DNA of 59,000 nucleotides. Source: Cristatella mucedo. Taxonomy: Eukaryota; Bryozoa; Phylactolaemata; Cristatellidae. A model generated the notes under the pieces. The model had not been told where the DNA came from. It did no database searches and saw only the letters and a list, made by a program, of their open reading frames with translations. Of this stretch, positions 1 to 10,600 are shown one piece after another (position 1 is the first letter of the stretch; each line of letters starts with the position of its first letter). Where the stretch lies: positions 2,766,001 through 2,825,000 of the forward strand of contig WPIO01000021.1 of NCBI GenBank assembly GCA_009760855.2. Reading direction: 5' to 3'. Position numbers and translations under genes: made by a program.

Positions 1-117
1 CGTCGCGTTCCTCGTGAGAGTGCGTATCGCGGCGAAGGTAGCGGCCGCGCGTGGACTTGCATTCGCTTGGCGTAATCTACAGCTCGAAAGGGCGCTGGTG
101 CGGTGACCGGTGACAAA

Positions 118-242
118 GATGATTTTACTCACCATTCAATTGCATTTCCCTTTGCAGCAAATGTAAAGCGCCTAGAGAGAGATTACGTTCTCTGAGGGCG
201 CTTTATCAAGTGCATTATTATTATTATTATTATTATCATTAT
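118..242 (+). mobile_element. LINE 3' end
   Basis: 3' UTR remnant with GCAAATGTAAAGCGCCTAG, GAGGGCGCTTTATCAAGTGC and a (TTA)n tail at 212-242. 5' truncated to about 125 bp. Confidence 0.8.
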
Positions 243-780
243 GGTCGCAGCGCAGCTCTCGGCGGGGCACGCCCCGCGAGGAGCGAGAGCTCGCGCTCGG
301 CCGTCTCGGGGCGATCCGTGATGGCGGCGACGCCATCTTGGGGATCGAGGCTTCAATCTGGCGCAGAGCGGTGGAAGAGCGAACAACCGCACGCTCGCCT
401 TTGCTAGCAACTGTAACCTAGTTGCGAGTCAGGGCAGCTGTGTCCTCGTCTGCAGCTCGGAGAGCGGCATTGTTTGGCGCTCAAATTTCGCGTTTCCTAA
501 ATTTCCCTAGCGATTTATCCGGTGCCGCTCTTGAGACGCTTCTACAGCGAGAGAACCCTTCTCGCAGCCACAAGCCGCTTAGCGGCTGACGACAAGGGTC
601 GCTGCACCTGTCTACGCGCGAAATGCCTCCAATATCGTGTCACCTCCGCCTTTGCGGCAGTGGAAGTATTCGGATAGATGCTCAGCGCCGCAGCATCGAT
701 GTAACTACTAGACGACGCGCTGCTGCGTAGTGGATAGGACGGTTTAAGTGGATAAGACTCTTAAAAATGTATATACAATA
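243..780. other. GC-rich left flank, no gene seen
   Basis: CpG-rich for the first 350 bp, then mixed. It contains CGCCATCTTGG at 331-341, the complement of a YY1-type CCAAGATGGCG site. No coding frame or RNA gene supported. Confidence 0.5.
331..341 (-). promoter_or_regulatory. YY1-like motif
   Basis: Minus strand CCAAGATGGCG is an exact match to the YY1 core found at many animal promoters, within CpG-rich DNA. No gene start has been tied to it. Confidence 0.25.
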
Positions 781-787
781 TAGTTAA

Positions 788-943
788 TTTGTATAGCATT
801 CTAAGAGAACTTACTCTCTTTACATGCGCTTTAAATATGCCACAGGGCTTGAGCTCACGACCTGGGACATCAAATTCAGTCATCTTGATCTCGGTCATCA
901 AAGGTGAGTACCTGAATCGATGGGCTAAACCAGGGCCACATTC
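788..943 (-). mobile_element. SINE-A copy
   Basis: Complement of the LINE-type tail (TTCTAAGAGAACTTACTCTC) followed by GGGCTTGAGCTCACGACCTG, the complement of box B, and a decayed head around 915-940. Confidence 0.65.
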
Positions 944-1184
944 TTACACCGTCGCAGAACAAGCATTGCTTATGGAGCAATAAATTGGTCATTAAAATGC
1001 TGAAAAAAAACTCGCAGCAAATAAAAAGTGGCAGCTGTGGTAATCCTGCGGAGAGCTTTTGAACTGCACTTCGTCACCCTTACACGAAACAGCTTTGTAA
1101 AAGTGACACGCCGCCCCTTGTAGAGCGGGTTTTATAAACATCAGTGAAAAGCAAGTTCTTTAGCCGCGTTCGAATAGAGTTACC

Positions 1185-1275
1185 TAAATTCTTTGCAGCT
1201 TATTTAAAGTACATAGAGAGAGATTTCTTTCCTGTTAATACTATAAAAATGCATGCATTATTGGTATTAATATAT
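1185..1275 (+). mobile_element. Probable eroded LINE 3' end
   Basis: TTTGCAGCTTATTTAAAGTA followed by CATAGAGAGAGATT resembles the LINE 3' module, with an AT-rich tail. Weak. Confidence 0.35.
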
Positions 1276-1769
1276 TTTAGCTACTTCCGTTGGGACATGG
1301 ATGATTCTCTTGACTTGCACCAAACTCTAAGCTCTCGAATAACACGAGCCATTTGGCGTCATTTGCTCTGCATAGCCCGACCTCGGGGCAAAGCCTGCTA
1401 TTGCTTGGGACAGTAGAGAGCTTCAATTATGCTTCTCATTTGTTACAATCGATCGCCTCGTGCATCCATGGTAACTCGGAGGTAGTAGTAAATTATTTTA
1501 GCAAAAATGCATTATTTTAAATTTGATTATTGTTTTAAGATGTAGATAAATTCGCAGATCTGTCTCGAGAGCCACATAGGTGGCGTTCAATTTTTATTGA
1601 TATTTTTGTCTATTAAGAGTGGTTTTGATGTGTACAGTCGTTAGGTAAAGACCCTTATTTTGTATCACCTTATCTTCAACGTTACTACCTGTGTAATCTG
1701 TCTATAGACCAACTTACTAGTTATGGACAAACCAAATACGATTCAGAAATAGGAACGCTTAACACTCAC

Positions 1770-2000
1770 AATCGGCTCTGACAGCTTAGCTTATGTTGAA
1801 TCTGCACAAAATCTATGTGTCCTGTTCCAAAGTGACCTTTCAGCAGATGACCACATCAGCTCCACAGTCAAGTCTGCTAGCTTTCAGCTACATAACATTG
1901 CCAAAATTCGGCTTGGTTAGACATGGATACTAAATCTGAAATAGCCCATGCATCTGTGACATCCCGTCTCGACTTCTGTAATTGTGGAATGGCAGGCAAT
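1770..2000 (+). mobile_element. Eroded LINE ORF2 C-terminal fragment
   Basis: A translation across 1775-1915 gives SLAYVESAQNLCVLFQSDLS then ADDHISS, matching the region after the active site in the minus copy at 14738-14932. It ends in stops and a relic of the SRLDFCN segment. Confidence 0.6.
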
Positions 2001-2084
2001 CATCTTTGCACGAAAAAGCAGTTGCGTTCTAGACGGAGCTAGCCTATTACAAGGCATCTGAATCTAACAAGGGGCGTACAAGCC

Positions 2085-2165
2085 AAAGTAAAATTAAGGT
2101 AGGCTGATTCAACAGCCTCACTTGCACAGTGATAGCAGAGCCTTAGCAGCTGCCACTCCAAATTC
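2085..2165 (-). mobile_element. SINE-B 3' fragment
   Basis: GGCTGATTCAACAGCCTCAC and GCAGAGCCTTAGCAGCTGCC correspond to the complement of the SINE-B 3' half. Head missing. Confidence 0.45.
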
Positions 2166-2549
2166 AGTCGGTAATAAAGGTTTGCAAATAGCAGGAACCA
2201 AACCTTCCACCGGGTCGTAAGTGCAAGCTTTTTACCTCGAGAAGACACAGGAACGTAGCATGGAGTATTGATTAGACAAGGATAATATCGAACTTTTAAA
2301 TTCTCTTTTTAAATTATGCCTAAGTCATCGTCACTATTGTAACCACCCAGGGTTCTACGCCCTTTAAACGTTGTTCTCTATTCTTGGGACGAGGTACTCT
2401 AAATATGCCACCGCCTGGTTCAATGAGCTTCCGAGGTGTAATAGAACTCTGAATATAATAGAGATCATTTTCTTATAAAAGGTACACTTTTTTTGGCAGA
2501 TGTGAGAACAAGAGGCGCAGTGTCGTCATTTGCTTTCGCCACAGATTCA

Positions 2550-2665
2550 CATGGGTAATAATAATAATGATAATAGAAATTACAATAAATTTGTTGTGCA
2601 CCCTAAGAGAACTAAATCTCTATCTAGGCGCTTCACATATATTGTAAAGAAATCCGATCTCTCAA
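2550..2665 (-). mobile_element. LINE/SINE-A 3' module with ATT tail
   Basis: The + strand shows (AAT)n, then CACCCTAAGAGAACTAAATC and TCTAGGCGCTTCACATAT, the complement of the shared 3' module. Too short to tell LINE from SINE-A. Confidence 0.6.
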
Positions 2666-3024
2666 CGCGGAGTAAGATTTAATGTGTCGGTTATTATTAG
2701 TTTCTTGAGCCGTCCGTTGAAATGAATGTGAATTGGTTCTCGTAGTGAGATTTTGCTCTTGCAAGTAATGAGTCCTTAGTTGTAAGTCCGAAGATAAGCT
2801 ACAGAGGAGCCGGTAAATGGTTGAGATACACTATTTCGTCGGCACCGGGAAGGTACATTGATAGCATTAAACGGCATGTCTTCGCCGAAGGTTTTCCATT
2901 TCATGTGCTTAACGTGCTGCAAGATGATTTCTCTGAGGATCGCTGGATTACGCACGAGTCGCTCCGGATCTATTCGACGGAGACCGGGCGTCATGCACCC
3001 AGCCATTTGTACGTTTGGCGAGAA

Positions 3025-3142
3025 GGGCTGGTCGGGAGCGGCGGCACGCCAGCAAGCAAGACGGCTCGACTGCCCTCCGTCCGACCGCCGCGCGATCTGA
3101 CCTTGGGCGGCGTGCAGAAGAAGACTTTCAAGCCAGTGATAC
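3025..3142 (+). pseudogene. Duplicated fragment of POLR3D exon 1
   Basis: These 118 bp match 4547-4664 inside POLR3D exon 1 at constant offset 1522, with one difference (3126 T versus 4648 G) that leaves a Thr codon unchanged. Similarity stops sharply at both ends: no start ATG equivalent, no exon-1 splice donor, and the frame runs into RTVG and a stop at 3154. It lies upstream of the intact exon in the same orientation. It cannot substitute for exon 1 as it stands. It is best read as a very recent partial duplication, or as the product of gene conversion. Confidence 0.85.
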
Positions 3143-3166
3143 GGACAGTGGGCTAGGCATGAGATG

Positions 3167-3337
3167 TAATAAATAAATAATAAATCCTAGCTGATTTAAA
3201 AGCCCCTTTTGTATAGCGACAGAGCAGCCTTTACGGATATCACCACTGCTGCAAGCGGTGATAAGGGATCGCCCACCGCAGGAATCGAACCCACGGAAGC
3301 AACCGCCTTACCTAGTGTGCCATCACGGCTCACCTAG
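3167..3337 (-). mobile_element. SINE-B copy
   Basis: (AAAT)n tail complement at 3167-3185, AGCTGATTTAAAAGCCCCTT, GGATCGCCCACCGCAGGAAT, box B complement TCGAACCCACG and head complement CCATCACGGCTCAC. It lies 25 bp after the POLR3D exon-1 duplicate. Confidence 0.75.
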
Positions 3338-4064
3338 TCAAAACAACTAAAGTCTGTGTTTTAACGGACGCCAAACTTCAGATTTCTGTCGCAAGAAATT
3401 TTAATGCGCACACAGCACTGCCGTATTAATAAGAATAGAATTAAACTAAATGCTAACCGACCAAGTATACAGACCGCAATGGCTGGTCCACAGGCCAGTG
3501 TGCAACACTTAATCAAGATCGTAGCTAAGGGAGGCCCGTGGGCGTGCTACATTGTAACGCCTTGTCATAGTTAAGGGAGTGAGCTTTACCGCTAGCTTTA
3601 TCGGAACCTCAACTCTATCCGGTCAATCGTCCTGAAGGTTTCTGCTCACGGCCGTTTACCAGGCCGACGGCACTCCCTAGCCTCTGACACGCGAGAGACG
3701 ATAGTTCGTGCGGGTCGCCGTAAAAATAGCGGCGCAGGCGATCCTCATCTTGCGCCCATCAATTTCAGTCGTACGTACCGCGGTCCCGAACGTATCTGTC
3801 GGAGGCGCGCTGTATAGCTGGGTGCAGCAACGAACCTAAGAAGCATCGTAGGGGGAATAACTCCTCAAGCTGCGCGCCGGCTCGATGAGACTTGGTGCCG
3901 ACAGCGACCAACTCGGTCGCGCGGGGTCCGCGTAACCTCAAGATGGTGTGCCGCTATTTCCCATGAACCGCTGCGCTTATTGCGAGGCACTTTTCGCGCG
4001 ACTCTCTAGTTAAATTACCCTGCAGCACAAAGTCAGCAATATCTCCACCCATTCCCCGAACTGC
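3338..4064. other. Region upstream of POLR3D
   Basis: From about 3640 to 4010 the GC and CpG content is raised (for example GCGGGTCGCCGTAAAAATAG), consistent with a promoter or 5' UTR for POLR3D. No TATA box, tRNA or coding frame is evident. Confidence 0.4.
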
Positions 4065-4176
4065 TTCGTGCTTCCTTTGCAGCAAATGAAAGTGCCTACA
4101 AAGAGATTAAGTTCTCAGAGGGTGCAATCTTAAATGTATTTTTATCACGATTATTATTATTATTATTATTATTATT
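4065..4176 (+). mobile_element. LINE 3' end upstream of POLR3D
   Basis: CTTCCTTTGCAGCAAATGAA, a diverged 3' module and a (TTA)n tail at 4149-4176. It lies about 340 bp upstream of the POLR3D start codon, in the region where promoter or 5' UTR would be expected. Confidence 0.75.
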
Positions 4177-4513
4177 TGACCCATTAACGTGCCACACGGT
4201 ATGACCGGAAAAAATAACCGGATATGCCATCATGCTAAGATTGCAACTACCGCGGCACTTTGTTCTCAGCACTGAGGCACGCCTCGATCGCGCACCCGGT
4301 TACTGTAGTTGCCGCGTGTTTCGTATTTAAAGGTGAGTGCGCATTGCATGCGGTTTTTAGCGCTGATTTGCCGCATCAAGGGAGTCCGCTCGATTCATTT
4401 TGTCCGAACGACTGGGCCACGTTCGGCGTCGCAACCTCCAGTGAGAGGCGCTAGTTACGCTGCGGAGACGTCCCAGTTGCAGTGATTGGTATAGCGACTT
4501 GAGCAACGGCGAT

Positions 4514-4698
4514 ATGGCTTCGAGCGATCCGCCGGATCTGCCTCGCGGGCTGGTCGGGAGCGGCGGCACGCCAGCAAGCAAGACGGCTCGACTGCCCTCC
4601 GTCCGACCGCCGCGCGATCTGACCTTGGGCGGCGTGCAGAAGAAGACGTTCAAGCCAGTGATACCTGCGGCGAGAGCGAAAGAGAAGGGCAAGGCCGA
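4514..4698 (+). CDS. POLR3D: POLR3D coding exon 1
   Basis: Encodes the start (MASSDPPDLPRG) and the conserved RDLTLGGVQKKTFKP motif of RPC4, then a basic AKEKGKAE tail. The donor is GA|gtaagg (phase 2). The reading frame meets a stop directly in the donor (GAG TAA), which marks the exon boundary. Part of this exon is duplicated at 3025-3142. Confidence 0.88.
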
Positions 4699-7600
4699 GT
4701 AAGGCAACCGCATGCTTGACCGTTGTTTGCCGGTGCCGCTGTACGACTTGCCGCATTCGTGTAGTCAGTGACGTGCCGACGTGCGTGCAGACGGCTGGCC
4801 GACGACTGGCGCCCGCAGAGAAATTTTATCGAGGCATCCTCGTTTGACCGGCGTTCACGAGCCGAGGCAGATTCGAGCTGGTTAATTGCGCTTGCTATCT
4901 GCAGCGTGCACGTGCGTTGGCCAGCTGTGAAATAAAGAATAAAGGGTAGCTGATTTTACAGCCTCATCTATATAGCGGTAGAAGAGCCCTAAAGGCTATC
5001 TCCCGCCGCTTGCAGTAGCCATTCCACTTTAGTGCCTACTGACAGCGGTGGGATATAGCCTTTAGGGATCAGGCATCCTCTCATCAGGCAATCCTGTAAT
5101 GATTAAAGGATTGCCTGATGCAGGATGCGGCCACCGTTCCCTCGGCTAAGAACGTTAAGGACCGACCTACTTAGCTGTACCCTATATCTTCCGTTCTTCG
5201 AAATCCAGCCGATGCCATTGTTGGCAAAGAGTTAAAAGGAGCCTCGTTTTCAAGGACTGTGCGCAACCAGCTGGTCTCTTGTAAGAGTGTAGTGTACAAT
5301 ATGCCCGCTACTCAATCCCGACGAGCCGAGTTCAATTTTGGGTTACCACTGTGTCATTGAGGGCCCAGATTTGTATGCTCCTACTGAAGCATTTGGGCAG
5401 TGGTGCATACGCAGCCGGGGTATGTGTGGTCTGATGAATGTAATCGCTGCCTTCGAGTCAGTTCATTCAAGTAGTTCGAGCTGGAATTTATCGAAGCTGT
5501 GGACCGTGGCTGTCTGCTGTGCCGCTTCCCCTTGGGACTTGGGCAGCTGCTTCTGCAAGTGTTTCTCGTCTCACTAGCACCGAGTTCAAGCAGCCCTTCT
5601 TAACTGCCAACGTAAGGGGTGACGTGTGACTCTCATCTCATTGATTTTGGATGTCGGCGGTTACAGCTCTAGGCAATGTAATATACACGTGTGTGCATGC
5701 ACGTGCACGCAACACACACGAGTGTCTTTCTTTTAAGCGTTGCGGTATAGCATTGGTCTGCTTATAAGCGCTTAATAAAACCGCCCGACGTTTCGGGTAC
5801 AATGTGTTGTCAGGCGCGAGGCTGGCTTTGCTGAAGCTGCTGCTGCATCGTATATGTGTGTGTGTATCTCTGTCTGTAACTCTACAAAGCCACACAGACT
5901 ATGGGTGTTGTGCCGGAGAGTTGTGTATAGCACACTCACAGCTCAAGTGGCTTTTGGTATGCATTCGGTAGCCAACAGCCAACATCTCATGCAACAAACA
6001 GAAAGTGGGAAGCATAGCAAAGTCAGGAGAACGGTTGAGCCAGTGAGTAGCATGGAAGTAGCAGCTCAGGATCGCTGGACAGGATGTGATGTAATCGGTA
6101 GCAGGAGAGTAGTTGTCGTTAGGGCATCACAGGAAGCGTGCTATTTTTCACCCTTGAATGTATTTTGACTGTTACGTTGGTTGCAAGGTTCATATTCTTC
6201 AACTTCTAGTGTAGCAGAATAATGGCTGCCCGACAGCACGGTGTTGTTTCTCGAGTGCAGTGCATGCTCGACTTCTGTGTCCTGAGTGAGGCTGCCAAGT
6301 TGGGTGTGAACTTAGATGCCGACTTTTCTTATGCAGTTCTAGGAGTTCTAGTTTTCAGTTGCTTTTGGAAATGCACCGTATACGATTATCTTTGTTCAGC
6401 TCTAGTCTTCATTATTGTGTAGGAAGGGAGCCTGTAATACTAGTGTGGATTCCTCTGTTCTCTTACTCTGGTGTGTGTATTAGGAGCTATCTGTAATCAG
6501 GTTTCGAATCGTACAGCTACTCTTCTGATTTAAATCATCTTAACTACAATCCTTTAGAGATTTTTCCTTTAGTTTGCATGCTCCCAAAGCCTGAACTTCA
6601 GTCCCGGCTGAAGTTACGCCATTCCTTTCCAGCATATATAAAGTGCGTAGAAAGAGGTTCTGTTGTCTTAAGGCACGATAATAATGTCCTATTATTCTTT
6701 TTTATTATTTCCCTTGACTTTACAACATTTAAGGAGCTATAAACTAACCTGTTCAGTACAGTGTTCTCTCCGTCCGTGTGCCTAGGATCACTAGCACATC
6801 GCTAAGCTGTGTTAGGTCCTACTTTGGTGAGAAATGTCGGATTGTACTCACCTTGTTCGATGTAATCGCCAAGCACAATCTTGACCTTAGTTGTACGCCG
6901 AGGACACTCATCTCTATGCATCTTAACCCTTCTAAGTCTTGCTCAGCATCCGACTCAGTTCCCTTGCAGCATTGACATTCAAAATGAGGTGACACAAAAA
7001 TCCAGAAATGTATGTAATTCAACAAACTTATACCTTATACCCATGGGTAAACCTAGTAGTGTAAAGTGCGGCTTAGGTGTGATCAAGGCATCGCTACTTT
7101 GATTTGTACACCGCTTGGTGCTTTATTCGTGATATTTCACACGGCTGTTTGACAGATAATGTGGATGTGTGTGTGTATGTGTGTGTGGTCGTTGTGCACG
7201 TGTGTGTGTGGGTGCTCGTGTGTGCGTGCTCGTGCACACAGAAGAGAGATCGAGCTGCCCGCTCTTTACTTTAGTGTTTATGAATTAGTTGCTGCCGCAG
7301 TAGGAAGTAGTGGCAGCCCAAGGATGTTGGGTTTTGTTCTGTTCATTGCAAATCTCCAGAGTAGACAAGCTCTAATCTTCTGTTTCTATGATTTTAGAGC
7401 AGGGTATAAGACCCGTAACCTCTTTTGTTGCGACACTTAAGGCATTGCATTGTGATTGTACCTAGCTAGTGGATGCTTAGGCTAGTGCATGTGTGCATGC
7501 TGGTGTACACACGGCATGTATGTATGCATGTGTGCAGTATCTTATGCTGGAGTGTAAGGTGGATCTGTTTCTACCATATTCGTAAAGGTCACTAGCGATA

Positions 7601-10600
7601 TCAAGCAATGCCTTTTAGTCTATAACCGCAGTCTCACATATCCACATATCTTGATTCCCAGCGTGCATGGATTTTTCTGGCCAGCACTGCATTAAACCCC
7701 CTTTCTGCTCATTAGCTGTACAGCTCGCTTTTTTGAGTGGCACTGTGAAACAACAACTGGCAGGCAAGTACTCACTAAATATGGCAGGCAAATGAGAGAT
7801 TACTGCCGGAATTGCTTAGGCCTGTGTTTTTGCTATGGGGTGAAAAGAAGGTGACCGTGAAGTCTGCTTTGGCCTCGTTACCATGAGAAATCCACTAAGT
7901 GCTTCTGTTGTCAGGCTACTGCGAATCACTTGAAGCCGCTGCAATTTCAACTTCATCTCAACTAGTGTCTTGTGTGAGTTGATGTAGGCAAGCGGAGCCA
8001 CTAAGGCTCGAGGTCGAATGGGGGGGGGGGGGCAGACGTATGCCTAGTAAGGAAGGGTCTTTCCGGTGAAAGAGCAGTACTCACGGCTCCCTCCCCCCTG
8101 GAGATTTGTACCCTCACTTAGCGCTGTCATTGATTTCTCTATATGCTATAAAGTCCTATGAGAAGAGAACTAGGATATATAGCTTCGTAACTATGCAAAA
8201 GCTTGAAGCTGAAATAGCTGGAAGCACCACCTGATTCGTCAGGAGTGTTGCACTGGAAGTGGTTGTTCCAATTAGCCATTTTTCCATATATGTTGCCACA
8301 TGTGCATGGCTCGTTAGAGATCCAATTGTCTTGACTATGTGCATGCATCTCATCTCCTGGTTGCCAGCTAGGTGGTCACTGCTTTAAATGGTCCTTTTAC
8401 AAGTGACGAAGTGTGTTCATCTATAGATACATGTTATGATTTTCTATAGCTCCAGTAACTTTAAAAAGTTGTTGTCCACGAATTAACTGTTGCTGGCCGG
8501 ACCTGATTATGATATTTTTCAGGAGCACTTTATGCATTCTCTTATTTGCTATTGGTCTAGTTTTTCTAGCCTGGTCACGGCTTGTTGGTGCATGGATCTG
8601 CGTTGGGAGCAGAGGCATTACAGCAGCGTATTTCATGCTGGCGGCTGCATTTGAGTGTTGACTCGTCTGGTTGCAACTGCAGGGATGAAGGCACTTCATC
8701 AGGAACATCCTCCAACCGTGGTGGGCGTAACGGATCTCGACAAAATGCCGGCCCATTTGGCGGGAGGTCGCAGCTGGCAGAGGACGCAGGCAGAGGCGGC
8801 CGTGGCGGAGGTCGAGGTCGTGGCCGTGGTAACACAGAACTTATTCAATCGCACTCCATTTTTGAACAGGGTCCTGCTGAAAAGCTGATTAAACGAAGTG
8901 GTAAGTGTGCACTTGTGGATCTACTATTCCACGACTTCTGGCACTGAACCATTATTACTGCACTGCTGTAGCTCTGCGGTCGTTCTCGTCTTTCTGCTGT
9001 GCCGTGCTCGGTACAGCAGATGGTTTAAGCACTCCACATGTGCAGATTTCGACCAGAAGCTTAGCTGTAGGAAGTTGTCTGCCGAGTCCATGCTTGTCCG
9101 TGAGCTGTCAGACAGTAGAGTCTGTTTTAAAAATTACGTGAGGTTTTCGAAACAGCAATGCTACTTTGCTTACCTTGGTAGGTCTACTGCCATCATCTAA
9201 ATATATGGTTTGATCTGCCGTCTAATCCTACTATTGGTTCAGCTGCATTTCCATTCTATGGATACATTTTCTTTTGCAAAATGTATTACTTGACATGGAT
9301 GTTATTATGTGTTGCCTTCCTTATTTAGGTTGTCATTGTGCACAGACTAAGGGAAAGCCGAGTAGCATTTTGAACAAGTGCATTGATCAAAACTGGAGGT
9401 TAAAAAGGCAGGGTGAAAACTATGGCCGAGCAGTACCGTTCTTGATGCTAATCCGTGTGTTGGCATACTGCCAAGCTTTGCCTTTCGGTGCAGCCTCTAC
9501 TTACTTGATTTGCTAGTGATCCCACATTGCTCGAATACCAGCAAGCTATCATCTCCCTCACGACTTTGCTATGTTAGTGCTAACCAGTCATTTGCCTTTG
9601 AGCTGTGCTGAAGCTCTCCTCGTAGTTTGTAGCAGAATCACTAGCTGGTTTTGAATAGCGTTAAGCACACATACCCCCTCCCCCTCCCCAAGTGGCTGTT
9701 ACGAAGGAGAGTTTCCTATATCACATCTAAGGCCTTTGCGACTTTTGGTACACATGCAGTGGGCAATAGACTTTGTCTCATGCAACATAGAGAAAGTGGG
9801 AAATATAGGCGAGTCAGGTGGGCAGTCGAGGAAGTGAGTAGCTTAGACATAGCTGCACCCAGGACTTATGGAAAAGATGTGCCATACCCTCGGCAGCAGG
9901 ATAGCAGATGTCGGTGGGTAAGAATTGTGGAAGTGGGTGCCACAGTCTAGGACCTGTAGAGTAAAAGCTACTGTCGCTAACGGTCTTTAATATTCACCCT
10001 AGAGGACCCGAGGGCACGAAGAGGCTGTGACTGGTGTAGCAGTTCAGTAAGGTGCGAGGGAGCCAAGCCATGGCGGGTCTTGTGTGTCAGTCTAGGAATT
10101 TTGTTCTGCACCTGTTAGCTCATTTAGCAAAGGAGGCACATGTATTAACCTCTGCTATTTTTTACTTGCCTTGTGGCCATATTCATCAGCAGCTGAAGAG
10201 GCTTGAGGGCTTGCTGCCAAAGCCTAGAACTCACTATCCACCTCTGTCACGACATTCCCTTGCTCAATCGTTTTAACGACTCAAGTCCTCTAGCATTTGG
10301 TAGTGCATTTGGGTTTTGGCTGCTTTTCTCGTCAGCAGTAGCAGCCGTGATAACAAGTCACGACGTGCTTACTTTTTGCAGTCTTTGCTGTTTCGAAGAA
10401 CTCTGATGCACTTAATAGTTTTTTGTATTACGAATCGTGGCCTCTAATCAAGAGTGTTTTGTTTCGAAACCTTGTTGAGTACATGCTGCGATTGAACTTC
10501 TTAGGTATGCGGATTTGGAGTTATAAATTGCCCTGCGTTTTCAAGCGACATACTTTTGTGTGTATCAACCAGACTATAGCCGTAATACTGATTCAACATC

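Larger units (their letters stand above)
4699..8682 (+). other. POLR3D intron 1: contents
   Basis: About 4 kb between exons 1 and 2. It holds inverted SINE-B pieces (4930-5072), a hairpin (5082-5120), one copy of dispersed repeat C (5950-6085), a LINE 3' end (6550-6712), GT-rich low-complexity DNA (7150-7235 and 7485-7535) and a poly-G run (8020-8032). I see no coding exon in it. Confidence 0.7.

Noticed and set aside
2821-3156. A 111-aa frame ending in the RPC4 motif
   Set aside because: Only residues encoded by 3025-3142 are RPC4-like; upstream part is unrelated, no donor follows, and RTVG-stop ends it. Kept only as a duplicated exon fragment.
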